Shown here: piece after piece, positions 1 to 5,575 of the stretch
How the letters are laid out: each line of letters begins with the position of its first letter
How positions within the stretch are numbered: position 1 is the first letter of the stretch
Assembly: GCA_015494035.1 (NCBI GenBank)
Contig: WGBZ01000034.1
Span: 1-8,838 of the forward strand
Origin: Lysobacterales bacterium
Lineage (GTDB): Bacteria > Pseudomonadota > Gammaproteobacteria > Xanthomonadales > Marinicellaceae
Length of the DNA: 8,838 nucleotides
Direction: 5' to 3'
Translations under genes and position numbers: made by a program
The notes under the pieces: generated by a model
The model's database searches: none
Told to the model about the DNA's origin: nothing
What the model saw: only the letters and a program-made list of their open reading frames with translations

Positions 1-473
1 ATCAGATTGTTTTGCAACAGGCCCCAGTGGGCGGAACCTGAACCAAAATCATCCAGAGCAATCAAGGCGCCGTGTTCTTTTAATTGTCGCAGAAATTCCA
101 AGCTCTTATGAGAACTCTGCAAGGGAAACTCTTCGGTGATTTCCACGCACAGTTGTCTGGCATCAATGATCCGCCGTTCTATCAGGCGCATGAGCTGATG
201 CTGGAAGTATTCGCTCATGAGGCTGTGGGGGGTGAGGTTGATGCTGACTTTTTCAATGCCATTTCGATGCGCGTATTTGACTGCGGCCTGGAACACTTCG
301 AATTCCAGCTGCGGCAGGCTTTCGGCATCGAAACGCGGGAAAAACTCGGCCGGGGAGTAGGGCGTGTCTTCGATTGAAGGACGTAACAATAATTCGGCCC
401 AACCGGTTGGCTCTCCTTGGCGGTCGCAGATGGGTTCTGCAACAAAATCCAGAAAATAGTTTGGCACGATCAT
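1..473 (-). CDS. EAL-domain protein (probable cyclic-di-GMP phosphodiesterase), N-terminal part, cut by the window edge
   Basis: Reading the minus strand from ATG at 473-471 gives 157 complete codons with no stop before the left edge. The translation is an EAL domain that begins almost at the N-terminus. Visible motifs are ELLLR (residues 27-31, matching the EAL(L)R signature with Ala replaced by Leu), SINLTP with Asn79, VEITE with Glu111, and LDDFGSG with Asp141-Asp142; the family uses these acidic and Asn residues to bind metal and hydrolyse c-di-GMP. The later catalytic Lys and Glu lie outside the window, so activity cannot be judged. There is no sensor domain, membrane segment or GGDEF domain before the EAL domain. 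The start is supported by an AGGAAG ribosome-binding site (482-487, minus strand, 8 nt spacing) and an in-frame stop at 507-509. It is divergent from the tRNA-Val gene. Alternative: a degenerate EAL protein that only binds c-di-GMP or a partner protein. Confidence 0.85.
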   Translation of the reverse strand, partial: MIVPNYFLDFVAEPICDRQGEPTGWAELLLRPSIEDTPYSPAEFFPRFDAESLPQLEFEVFQAAVKYAHRNGIEKVSINLTPHSLMSEYFQHQLMRLIERRIIDARQLCVEITEEFPLQSSHKSLEFLRQLKEHGALIALDDFGSGSAHWGLLQNNL

Positions 474-544
474 GTGTGCGGCTTCCTGTGTGGCTGGTAA
501 TAATAGTTATTTTTTCCAGCTTTTGCATTCGGGGAGCGCTGTCG

Positions 545-573
545 ATTATGGCATTCACGCAGGCCTATGGCAA
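545..573 (-). promoter_or_regulatory. Probable sigma70-type promoter of the EAL-domain gene
   Basis: On the minus strand a TTGCCA -35 box (573-568, 5 of 6 consensus bases) is followed after exactly 17 nt by a CATAAT -10 box (550-545, 5 of 6). Transcription would start near 538, leaving a leader of about 65 nt before the ATG at 473. No terminator-like or riboswitch-like fold was recognised in this leader. The assignment rests on box match and spacing only. Confidence 0.55.
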
Positions 574-634
574 GCTGGATGCCAGTTAACCCCCGGTTGA
601 TTGGTCGAATCGGGTTCATTGTGACAGAAATTGC

Positions 635-663
635 TTGAGTTTTTTGTCAGGGAATGTTATTTT
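635..663 (+). promoter_or_regulatory. Probable sigma70-type promoter of the tRNA-Val gene
   Basis: TTGAGT (635-640) and TATTTT (658-663) each match 4 of 6 consensus bases and are separated by 17 nt. The expected start is near 670, about 11 nt before the mature tRNA 5' end. The segment between the -10 box and the start (CTCCGCC, 665-671) is GC-rich, as in stringently controlled stable-RNA promoters. That control is an inference from family knowledge. Confidence 0.5.
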
Positions 664-680
664 ACTCCGCCTTCGAAAGT

Positions 681-755
681 GGGCGCGTAGCTCAGTGGGA
701 GAGCACTACGTTGACATCGTAGGGGTCGCTGGTTCAATCCCAGCCGTGCCCACCA
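681..755 (+). tRNA. tRNA-Val, anticodon GAC
   Basis: A complete 75-nt cloverleaf can be drawn by eye. The acceptor stem pairs 681-687 with 745-751 (one G-T pair), the D stem GCTC/GAGC is 690-693/701-704, and the anticodon stem CTACG/CGTAG is 706-710/718-722. The loop TTGACAT (711-717) gives anticodon GAC, reading Val codons GUC and GUU. The T arm GCTGG/CCAGC encloses the standard loop TTCAATC. Discriminator A752 is followed by an encoded CCA (753-755). It stands alone as a single tRNA gene between the EAL-domain gene and thrS. Confidence 0.96.
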
Positions 756-761
756 CTTTCG

Positions 762-788
762 AGTCCTGCCTGACCAGACTTTCCTTTT
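762..788 (+). terminator. Possible rho-independent terminator after tRNA-Val
   Basis: Positions 762-768 (AGTCCTG) can pair with 775-780 (CAGACT) as a 6-bp stem with one bulged C and a 6-nt loop. A pyrimidine-rich tract with TTTT at 785-788 follows. It lies 7 nt after the encoded CCA, the right place to end the tRNA transcript. The stem is short and the T-run is interrupted, so it is a candidate only. Confidence 0.4.
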
Positions 789-989
789 CATTCTTATTGC
801 CGGCCAGATTAATATTTGGCATCACTGCGTACCCCTGCGCGAACGGATAGTGATAAAATGCCCGGCTTGGCTGTGGCCACAGCAATGCTGTGCCATGACC
901 TATGCAGAAAATACCCGGTCCAGGGTCGATGCCCACGCTCAATGCAATGGCGTGCATTTCTGATGACCGAATTTTCAAAACAGTGACAC

Positions 990-1155
990 TAAGGAAGCTC
1001 TGATTGAATCTGGCGCGAGCAGATTGTCGTGTAAAATTGTTCAGTTCAAGGCGCAAACCGTACGCAATAGCAAGCTATTGTGAAGGTTTGCAACGCAGAA
1101 ATGGACGGTTTTACGCCACAAGATGCCGTGTCACGATTCGATCAGCGCTTCCCTA
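990..1155. repeat. 166-bp imperfect palindromic element, MITE-like, upstream of thrS
   Basis: The two halves are inverted repeats around a centre at 1072/1073. The outer 20 bases (990-1009 against 1136-1155) match at 17 positions. Further in, GTAAAA, TTC, GCAAACC and CAATAGC recur inverted, and the centre is a perfect CAATAGC-AA-GCTATTG hairpin (1065-1080). About two thirds of positions pair over the full length, allowing two 1-nt indels. The ends read TAAGGAAGC and, inverted, TAGGGAAGC. They are flanked by ACAC on both sides (986-989 and 1156-1159); if the element proper is instead 992-1153, the flanking repeat is TA. There is no transposase gene, so this looks like a non-autonomous element moved in trans. 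No other gene or clear promoter was seen in the rest of 756-1187. Alternative: a host-specific extragenic palindrome or a folded thrS leader. Confidence 0.7.
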
Positions 1156-1187
1156 ACACTTATACATTGATTTCAAGGTGGAATGAT

Positions 1188-3095
1188 ATGCCCAGAATCA
1201 CGTTGGCAGACGGCTCAGTTAAAACGTTCGATCAACCCGTTACCGGCCTGCAGGTGGCTGAAAGTATTGGCCCGGGACTGGCCAAGGCCGCGCTGGCGGT
1301 CAAGGTCAATGGCCAGCTTCAGGATTTGTCTGTGCCCATTGCCGAGGATGCCACTGTGAGTATCGTCACCCCGCGCGATGAAGAGGGCCTGGAGGTCATT
1401 CGCCATTCCACCGCTCACCTCATGGCCCAGGCTGTGAAGCGCCTGTATCCGGAGGTGCAAGTCACCATCGGCCCGGTAATTGAAGACGGGTTCTATTATG
1501 ATTTTGCCAGCCCACACCATTTCACCGAGCAGGATCTGGAAAAGATTAGTGCCGAAATGAAAAAGATCGTTAAGGAAAAACTGCCGGTGCAGCGGTTGGA
1601 AATGCCACGTGAGGAGGCGATCCGGTTTTTCCGTGAGCAGGGCGAGGACTACAAGGCTGAAATTATCGAGAGCATTCCCGAAGGTGAAGTGCTGTCATTG
1701 TATAAGCAAGGTGAGTTTGTCGACCTGTGTCGGGGCCCTCACGTGCCGGACACCGGCAAACTGAAGGTATTCAAGCTCATGCACGTGGCTGGCGCCTATT
1801 GGCGTGGTGACAGCAACAACGAGATGTTGCAACGGATTTATGGCACCGCCTGGGGTGATAAAAAAGACCTCAAGGCCTATTTGCATCGACTGGAAGAAGC
1901 GGAAAAACGCGATCACCGCAAACTGGGTAAGCGCATGGACCTGTTCCACTTTCAGGAAGAAGCCCCGGGCATGGTTTTCTGGCACCCCAATGGCTGGACT
2001 CTGTATCAGAACCTGCGCCAGTACATGCGCCAGAAGCAAAAGCAGCATGGCTATCAGGAGATCAACACGCCTCAGCTTGTGGATTTCAGCCTCTGGCAAA
2101 AGTCAGGACATGCCGACAAGTTTGGCGATGATATGTTTGCGGTGGAGTCCGAAGAACGCAAATTTGCCATCAAGCCAATGAACTGCCCATGCCACGTGCA
2201 GGTGTACAACCAGGGCCTGAAAAGTTATCGTGACCTACCTTTGCGCCTGGCCGAATTTGGTTCCTGCCATCGCAACGAGCCTTCCGGTGCCCTGCATGGA
2301 CTGATGCGGGTGCGGGGTTTTGTGCAGGACGATGCGCACATTTTTTGCACCGAGGACGACATACAGTCCGAGGTTTCGGCCTTTATCGACTTTTTGCATG
2401 AAGTGTATGCGGATTTTGGCTTTACGGATGTGATTTATCGCCTTTCCACCCGGCCAGAGCAACGCGTCGGTAGTGATGCCATCTGGGACAAGGCGGAAAA
2501 AGCCCTGGCCGAAGCCCTGGACACCAAGCACCTGGACTGGCAGGAGCTGCCTGGTGAAGGTGCCTTTTATGGCCCCAAGATCGAGTTTTCCCTCAAGGAC
2601 TGCCTCGGCCGGGTCTGGCAATGTGGAACGATTCAAGTGGATTTCTCCATGCCCGAGCGCCTCGAGGCCAGTTTTATCGGCCCTGATGGACACAAGCAGA
2701 CCCCGGTCATGTTGCACCGGGCGATTCTGGGTTCCTTCGAGCGTTTTATCGGCATTCTGATTGAACATCACGCCGGTCAGTTGCCCTTGTGGCTGGCACC
2801 GGTTCAGGCAGTGGTGATGAATATTACCGACAATCAGGCCGACTACGCCACAAAACTGGCGGAAACCTTGAAAAATCAGGGACTTCGGGTAGATTTAGAC
2901 TTGAGAAACGAGAAGATCGGCTATAAAATTCGCGAGCACACCTTGAGCAAGGTGCCCTACTTGCTGGTGGTGGGTGACCAGGAGGTTGCCAACGACCAGG
3001 TGGCAGTGCGATTGCTCAACGGTGAAAACCTCGGCAGCGTGGACCAGTCGGTCCTGATTGACCGCATGTTGCGGCAAGTGGCCGAGAAAAAATAA
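1188..3095 (+). CDS. thrS: Threonine--tRNA ligase (ThrRS)
   Basis: This cytoplasmic class II synthetase charges tRNA-Thr with threonine using ATP. The 635-aa product is close to the 642 aa of E. coli ThrS and collinear with it. Domains in order: TGS (1-61); an editing domain with HSTAH (His73, His77) and CRGPH (Cys181, His185), which removes mischarged Ser; the catalytic core (about 245-535); and a C-terminal anticodon-binding domain (about 536-635). The zinc ligands that select threonine are present as Cys333, His384 and His510. The catalytic motif reads MNCPCH where E. coli has MNCPGH; the Cys is an added residue, not a lost ligand. ATG 1188 was chosen because it has AAGGTGG at 1175-1181 and aligns with the family N-terminus. 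The frame stays open back to GTG 1080, but that extension lies mostly in the palindromic repeat. infC follows 19 nt after the stop. E. coli ThrS represses its own mRNA through a tRNA-like leader; here much of the leader region is the repeat element. Confidence 0.98.
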   Translation: MPRITLADGSVKTFDQPVTGLQVAESIGPGLAKAALAVKVNGQLQDLSVPIAEDATVSIVTPRDEEGLEVIRHSTAHLMAQAVKRLYPEVQVTIGPVIEDGFYYDFASPHHFTEQDLEKISAEMKKIVKEKLPVQRLEMPREEAIRFFREQGEDYKAEIIESIPEGEVLSLYKQGEFVDLCRGPHVPDTGKLKVFKLMHVAGAYWRGDSNNEMLQRIYGTAWGDKKDLKAYLHRLEEAEKRDHRKLGKRMDLFHFQEEAPGMVFWHPNGWTLYQNLRQYMRQKQKQHGYQEINTPQLVDFSLWQKSGHADKFGDDMFAVESEERKFAIKPMNCPCHVQVYNQGLKSYRDLPLRLAEFGSCHRNEPSGALHGLMRVRGFVQDDAHIFCTEDDIQSEVSAFIDFLHEVYADFGFTDVIYRLSTRPEQRVGSDAIWDKAEKALAEALDTKHLDWQELPGEGAFYGPKIEFSLKDCLGRVWQCGTIQVDFSMPERLEASFIGPDGHKQTPVMLHRAILGSFERFIGILIEHHAGQLPLWLAPVQAVVMNITDNQADYATKLAETLKNQGLRVDLDLRNEKIGYKIREHTLSKVPYLLVVGDQEVANDQVAVRLLNGENLGSVDQSVLIDRMLRQVAEKK

Positions 3096-3101
3096 TTATT
3101 T

Positions 3102-3106
3102 GGAGG
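3102..3106 (+). promoter_or_regulatory. Ribosome-binding site that fixes the infC start at ATC 3115
   Basis: GGAGG lies 8 nt before ATC 3115-3117, the ideal spacing. No ATG, GTG or TTG is suitably placed: the in-frame TTG at 3100-3102 overlaps this site, and the only in-frame ATG (3058) lies inside thrS. Confidence 0.85.
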
Positions 3107-3114
3107 ATCAACAG

Positions 3115-3636
3115 ATCGCTAAAGCACAAAAAACACGGCGCAACAAAGAAATTACTGCGCCAGAAGTTCGCCTGATTGACAGCAACGGCGAGCAGGTGGG
3201 CGTCGTGTCCGTACAGGAAGCCATGGATCGTGCTGTTGGTCAGGGGCTTGATTTGGTGGAAATTTCACCGAAAGCGGAGCCACCGGTTTGCAAAATCATG
3301 GATTTTGGCAAGTTCCGGTTTGACCAGCAGAAAAAAATGCAGGCTTCCAAGAAAAAACAGAAACAGGTGCAGTTAAAGGAAGTGAAATTCCGTCCTGGCA
3401 CCGAAGAAGCCGACTTTCAGGTCAAGCTACGCAATTTACGCCGCTTTCTGGAACAGGGTAACAAGGTCAAGGTCACGGTTCAGTTCCGCGGCCGCGAGCT
3501 GGCCCACCGCGAGATTGGCTCGGCCATTCTGGACCGGCTGGAAGAGGAACTGAAAGACGAGGCAGTGGTCGAACAACGCCCGGCCAAAATGGAAGGCCGG
3601 TTTATGATCATGTTGCTGGGTCCGAAAAAAACATAA
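3115..3636 (+). CDS. infC: Translation initiation factor IF-3, with probable ATC start codon
   Basis: IF3 binds the 30S subunit, prevents premature 50S joining and checks start codon and initiator tRNA. From ATC 3115 the protein has 173 aa (E. coli: 180). The N-domain (about 1-72) contains [16 protein letters not shown] and [24 protein letters not shown] family sequence. A Lys/Gln-rich linker covers about 72-85. The C-domain has [14 protein letters not shown] (91-104), FRGREL (124-129) and a terminal GPKKT. An optimal GGAGG precedes the ATC by 8 nt, and the sequence upstream up to ATG 3058 overlaps the thrS end and does not resemble IF3. E. coli infC starts with AUU, and IF3 represses its own synthesis by rejecting non-canonical start codons; ATC here fits the same control. 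The gene lies 19 nt after thrS, so the two are probably co-transcribed. Confidence 0.95.
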   Translation: MAKAQKTRRNKEITAPEVRLIDSNGEQVGVVSVQEAMDRAVGQGLDLVEISPKAEPPVCKIMDFGKFRFDQQKKMQASKKKQKQVQLKEVKFRPGTEEADFQVKLRNLRRFLEQGNKVKVTVQFRGRELAHREIGSAILDRLEEELKDEAVVEQRPAKMEGRFMIMLLGPKKT

Positions 3637-3647
3637 AGAAGTAATGA

Positions 3648-3683
3648 GCCCGCGCACGGATGCGTGGGCGTGGCGCAAGCCAC
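3648..3683 (+). promoter_or_regulatory. Two tandem hairpins in the infC-rpmI leader, candidate L20 autoregulatory region
   Basis: The 198-nt spacer between infC and rpmI holds no gene and begins with two strong hairpins. GCCCGCGC (3648-3655) pairs with GCGTGGGC (3662-3669) over 8 bp including one G-T pair, with a 6-nt loop. GTGGC (3670-3674) pairs with GCCAC (3679-3683) around a GCAA tetraloop of the GNRA class. The two stems abut and could stack. In E. coli, L20 binds a structured leader upstream of rpmI and represses rpmI-rplT translation by mimicking its 23S rRNA site. Position and structure suggest the same role here, but I did not identify the specific L20-binding fold or the pseudoknot. 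Confidence 0.45.
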
Positions 3684-3693
3684 ACAGGCAGTC

Positions 3694-3712
3694 GCCGGCA
3701 ATGCCGGCTTTT
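3694..3712 (+). terminator. Terminator-like hairpin between infC and rpmI
   Basis: GCCGGC (3694-3699) and GCCGGC (3703-3708) form a fully GC-paired 6-bp stem with loop AAT, followed by TTTT (3709-3712). This resembles a short intrinsic terminator or attenuator. The T-run is short, so partial termination or a pause is more likely than a full stop. It could reduce read-through from thrS-infC into the ribosomal protein genes or form part of the L20 control region. I saw no convincing promoter in the rest of the spacer (3713-3834). Confidence 0.4.
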
Positions 3713-3834
3713 GCATTCAGTGAGGTGGCACGGAAGGCCGTTCTCATTGCCATAACAAGCTCAACTAAGTGCGCAAGCAGCAAAGCCGGTTCACGGCTAC
3801 TTACGCGAGTACAATAACCACAACAGGAGTTCAC

Positions 3835-4029
3835 ATGCCTAAGATGAAAACAAAACGGGGCGCTGCCAAGCGCTTCAAGAAAACCGCCAGCGGTTACAAG
3901 AGAGGCCATGCCTTTACGAGCCACATCCTGACCAAAATGTCTCAAAAGCGCAAGCGCAAGCTGCGCGGGACCACACAGGTCGATAAAGCGGATGTGAAAG
4001 CAATCAAGAAAATGATGCCCTATTCATAA
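3835..4029 (+). CDS. rpmI: Large ribosomal subunit protein bL35
   Basis: This 64-aa very basic protein (E. coli L35: 65 aa) is a structural part of the 50S subunit. The N-terminus [17 protein letters not shown] is nearly the family signature, followed by HILTK (30-34) and KRKRKLR (38-44), with the usual MPYS-type end. ATG 3835 is preceded by AGGAG at 3825-3829 (5 nt spacing) and matches known L35 starts. The frame is open further upstream from 3769, but that part does not resemble L35. rplT begins 14 nt after the stop, so the two are expected to be translated together. In E. coli L20 represses this gene through the leader just upstream. Confidence 0.97.
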   Translation: MPKMKTKRGAAKRFKKTASGYKRGHAFTSHILTKMSQKRKRKLRGTTQVDKADVKAIKKMMPYS

Positions 4030-4043
4030 AGGAGTAAAGGACC

Positions 4044-4400
4044 ATGGCACGAGTTAAAAGAGGCGTCATTGCACGTCGTCGACACAAGAAAATCCTGAAA
4101 CAGGCAAAAGGTTACTACAACGCGCGTCGCAAAGTTTTCCGGGTTGCCAAACAGGCGGTGACCAAAGCCGGTCAATACGCGTATCGTGACCGCAAGCAGA
4201 GAAAACGCCAGTTTCGTGCGCTGTGGATTACCCGCATCAACGCCGCCGCGCGTGAATGTGGTTTGTCCTACAGCCGATTTATCAACGGTCTGAAAAAAGC
4301 CAACATTTCCCTTGATCGCAAGGTACTGGCTGACATGGCCGTGCATGACAAAAAAGGTTTTGCTGCCGTTGCCGAACAGGCAAAAGCCGCACTGAACTAA
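4044..4400 (+). CDS. rplT: Large ribosomal subunit protein bL20
   Basis: The 118-aa basic product matches the length of E. coli L20. It starts with [19 protein letters not shown] (long basic N-terminal extension that threads into 23S rRNA), continues through [17 protein letters not shown] (23-39) and [19 protein letters not shown] (47-65), and ends with the globular part containing [12 protein letters not shown] (75-86). L20 is needed for early 50S assembly and is the autorepressor of rpmI-rplT in E. coli. GGAG at 4031-4034 with 9 nt spacing supports the ATG; a second AAAGGA lies immediately before it. A strong terminator-like structure follows the stop at 4448-4486. Confidence 0.98.
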   Translation: MARVKRGVIARRRHKKILKQAKGYYNARRKVFRVAKQAVTKAGQYAYRDRKQRKRQFRALWITRINAAARECGLSYSRFINGLKKANISLDRKVLADMAVHDKKGFAAVAEQAKAALN

Positions 4401-4404
4401 TGCG

Positions 4405-4437
4405 TGCGCCTTCGGGCGTGGATTGGTTTGCCAATCC
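4405..4437 (+). promoter_or_regulatory. Two hairpins at the start of the rplT-pheS leader
   Basis: CGCC-TTCG-GGCG (4407-4418) is a stem with a very stable UUCG tetraloop, extendable by two G-T pairs to 4405-4420. GGATTGG-TTTG-CCAATCC (4420-4437) is a perfect 7-bp hairpin directly after it. Together they occupy the first part of the 140-nt spacer before pheS, where E. coli has its pheST attenuator. They may belong to such a control region, though their role is inferred from position only. If the TAATG overlap at the rplT stop were used as a start, the loop TTT would be a Phe codon. Confidence 0.5.
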
Positions 4438-4439
4438 GT

Positions 4440-4457
4440 CATTTTCCAGGGGAAATG
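4440..4457 (+). promoter_or_regulatory. Hairpin competing with the pheS-leader terminator, candidate antiterminator
   Basis: CATTTTCC (4440-4447) pairs with GGAAATG (4451-4457) over 7 bp with one bulged T and a 3-nt loop. The right arm is also the 5' arm of the terminator stem at 4448-4486, so the two folds exclude each other. This terminator/antiterminator layout is typical of attenuators. Which signal chooses between them cannot be told from the sequence. Confidence 0.4.
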
Positions 4458-4486
4458 GGCTACCACCGGCCTGTTTCCCTTTTTTT
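4448..4486 (+). terminator. Strong rho-independent terminator, or attenuator, between rplT and pheS
   Basis: Positions 4448-4460 pair with 4469-4481 as an uninterrupted 13-bp stem (three G-T pairs, core GGGAAA/TTTCCC and GGC/GCC) with an 8-nt loop. A run of seven T (4480-4486) overlaps the base of the stem. It lies 47 nt after the rplT stop and 54 nt before the pheS start. It could end the thrS-rplT transcript or act as the pheST attenuator known from E. coli. A further 6-bp hairpin CACGCC/GGCGTG (4499-4519) lies between it and pheS. No clear pheS promoter was seen after it, which favours regulated read-through. Confidence 0.75.
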
Positions 4487-4540
4487 ATGTGCCAGTGACA
4501 CGCCCAAACCAGTGGCGTGAGGCGCTCGCCAGAACATTAA

Positions 4541-5548
4541 ATGGACATTGCCGTGGACAATCTGCAGGAACTTCACCAACAGGCTGAAAAAGAGCTGGCT
4601 GATATACAGGAACTGAAGCAGCTGGAAGATTTCCGGGTCAAGTACCTGGGCAAGAAAGGCCTCGTGACCGAACAACTCAAACAACTGGGCAGCCTGCCGG
4701 CCGAACAGCGCAAAGCCGCCGGACAACGAATCAATCAGATCAAGCGGCAACTCCAGCAGGCCATTGGCGCGCGTCGCGAAGCCCTGGCCGAAGCCGCCTT
4801 GCAGGCCCGTTTTGACCAGGAGCGTGTGGACGTGACCTTACCTGGCCGTGTGGTTGCACCCGGTGGCATACATCCGGTCAACCGCACCATGAATCGTATC
4901 AGTGATATTTTTTCGCAACTGGGCTTTCAGGTGGTGACCGGCCCGGAAATCGAGGATGACAAACACAATTTTGAAGACCTGAACTTCCCGGCCCATCACC
5001 CGGCGCGAACCATGCACGATACCTTTTACCTGCCTGATGGCCACCTGTTGCGCACGCACACCTCGCCGGTGCAGATCCGGGCCATGAAGGAACGCAAGCC
5101 GCCAATTCGTATTATTGCGCCAGGCCGTGTCTACCGCAGTGATTCCGATCAGACCCACACACCCATGTTCAATCAGGTGGAAGGGCTGGTGGTTGGGGAA
5201 GACATCACCTTTGCCAGCCTCAAGGGCGTGCTGGAGCAATTTGTAAGCGCCTTCTTTGAAAAAGACCTCAAGATTCGCTTGCGGCCATCGTACTTTCCCT
5301 TTACCGAGCCGTCGGCCGAAGTGGACGTGGAATGGCAAAAGGCCGATGGCAGCAGCAGCTGGCTGGAAGTGCTGGGCTGCGGCATGGTGCACCCCAATGT
5401 GTTGCGTGCCGGCGGCATTGACCCGGAAAAATACACGGGTTTTGCCTTTGGCCTGGGTGTGGAACGCTTTGCCATGCTGCGATACGGGGTTAATGACCTG
5501 AGAAAATTCTTTGAAAACGACGCCGAATTCCTGCGCCAGTTTTCCTGA
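4541..5548 (+). CDS. pheS: Phenylalanine--tRNA ligase, alpha subunit
   Basis: PheS is the catalytic subunit of the alpha2-beta2 enzyme that charges tRNA-Phe. The product has 335 aa (E. coli: 327). A coiled-coil N-terminal arm (about 1-95, including YLGKKG at 35-40) precedes the class II core. The core holds [15 protein letters not shown] (134-148), motif 2 with [13 protein letters not shown] (196-208), the [11 protein letters not shown] signature (252-262), [10 protein letters not shown] (279-288) and motif 3 with [17 protein letters not shown] (300-316). Ala302 corresponds to E. coli Ala294, which sets amino-acid pocket size. Start choice is uncertain: ATG 4541 lacks a clear Shine-Dalgarno sequence, and GTG 4553 (residue 5) aligns better with the first residues of E. 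coli and Pseudomonas PheS, but it has none either. A small insertion at 266-273 explains the rest of the length difference. pheT begins 27 nt after the stop. Expression is probably controlled by the leader at 4401-4540. Confidence 0.97.
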   Translation: MDIAVDNLQELHQQAEKELADIQELKQLEDFRVKYLGKKGLVTEQLKQLGSLPAEQRKAAGQRINQIKRQLQQAIGARREALAEAALQARFDQERVDVTLPGRVVAPGGIHPVNRTMNRISDIFSQLGFQVVTGPEIEDDKHNFEDLNFPAHHPARTMHDTFYLPDGHLLRTHTSPVQIRAMKERKPPIRIIAPGRVYRSDSDQTHTPMFNQVEGLVVGEDITFASLKGVLEQFVSAFFEKDLKIRLRPSYFPFTEPSAEVDVEWQKADGSSSWLEVLGCGMVHPNVLRAGGIDPEKYTGFAFGLGVERFAMLRYGVNDLRKFFENDAEFLRQFS

Positions 5549-5575
5549 TCTGAACACAGCAAAGACAACAAAAAC

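Noticed and set aside
706..1056. Minus-strand reading frame of 116 codons
   Set aside because: It runs through the tRNA-Val gene and into the palindromic element and its protein resembles no family I know.
1137..1166. Possible thrS promoter with TATACA at 1161-1166
   Set aside because: The only -35 candidate at fitting distance (TTCGAT, 3 of 6 bases) is too poor. TTGGCA at 816-821 has no -10 box at proper spacing. No convincing thrS promoter was found.
1080..1187. Extension of thrS by 36 codons to GTG 1080
   Set aside because: The extra codons lie mostly in the palindromic repeat, have no match to the ThrS family, and ATG 1188 has a good ribosome-binding site and family-typical N-terminus.
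2158..2205. MNCPCH instead of MNCPGH in the ThrS active-site region
   Set aside because: The zinc ligands Cys333, His384 and His510 are intact, and I believe NCPCH occurs in other proteobacterial ThrS proteins, so I treat it as normal variation.
4400..4498. A 32-codon leader peptide gene before pheS
   Set aside because: It is not listed as a gene because it lacks its own ribosome-binding site and two of its Phe codons are simply the terminator T-run. It is kept only as part of the attenuator finding.
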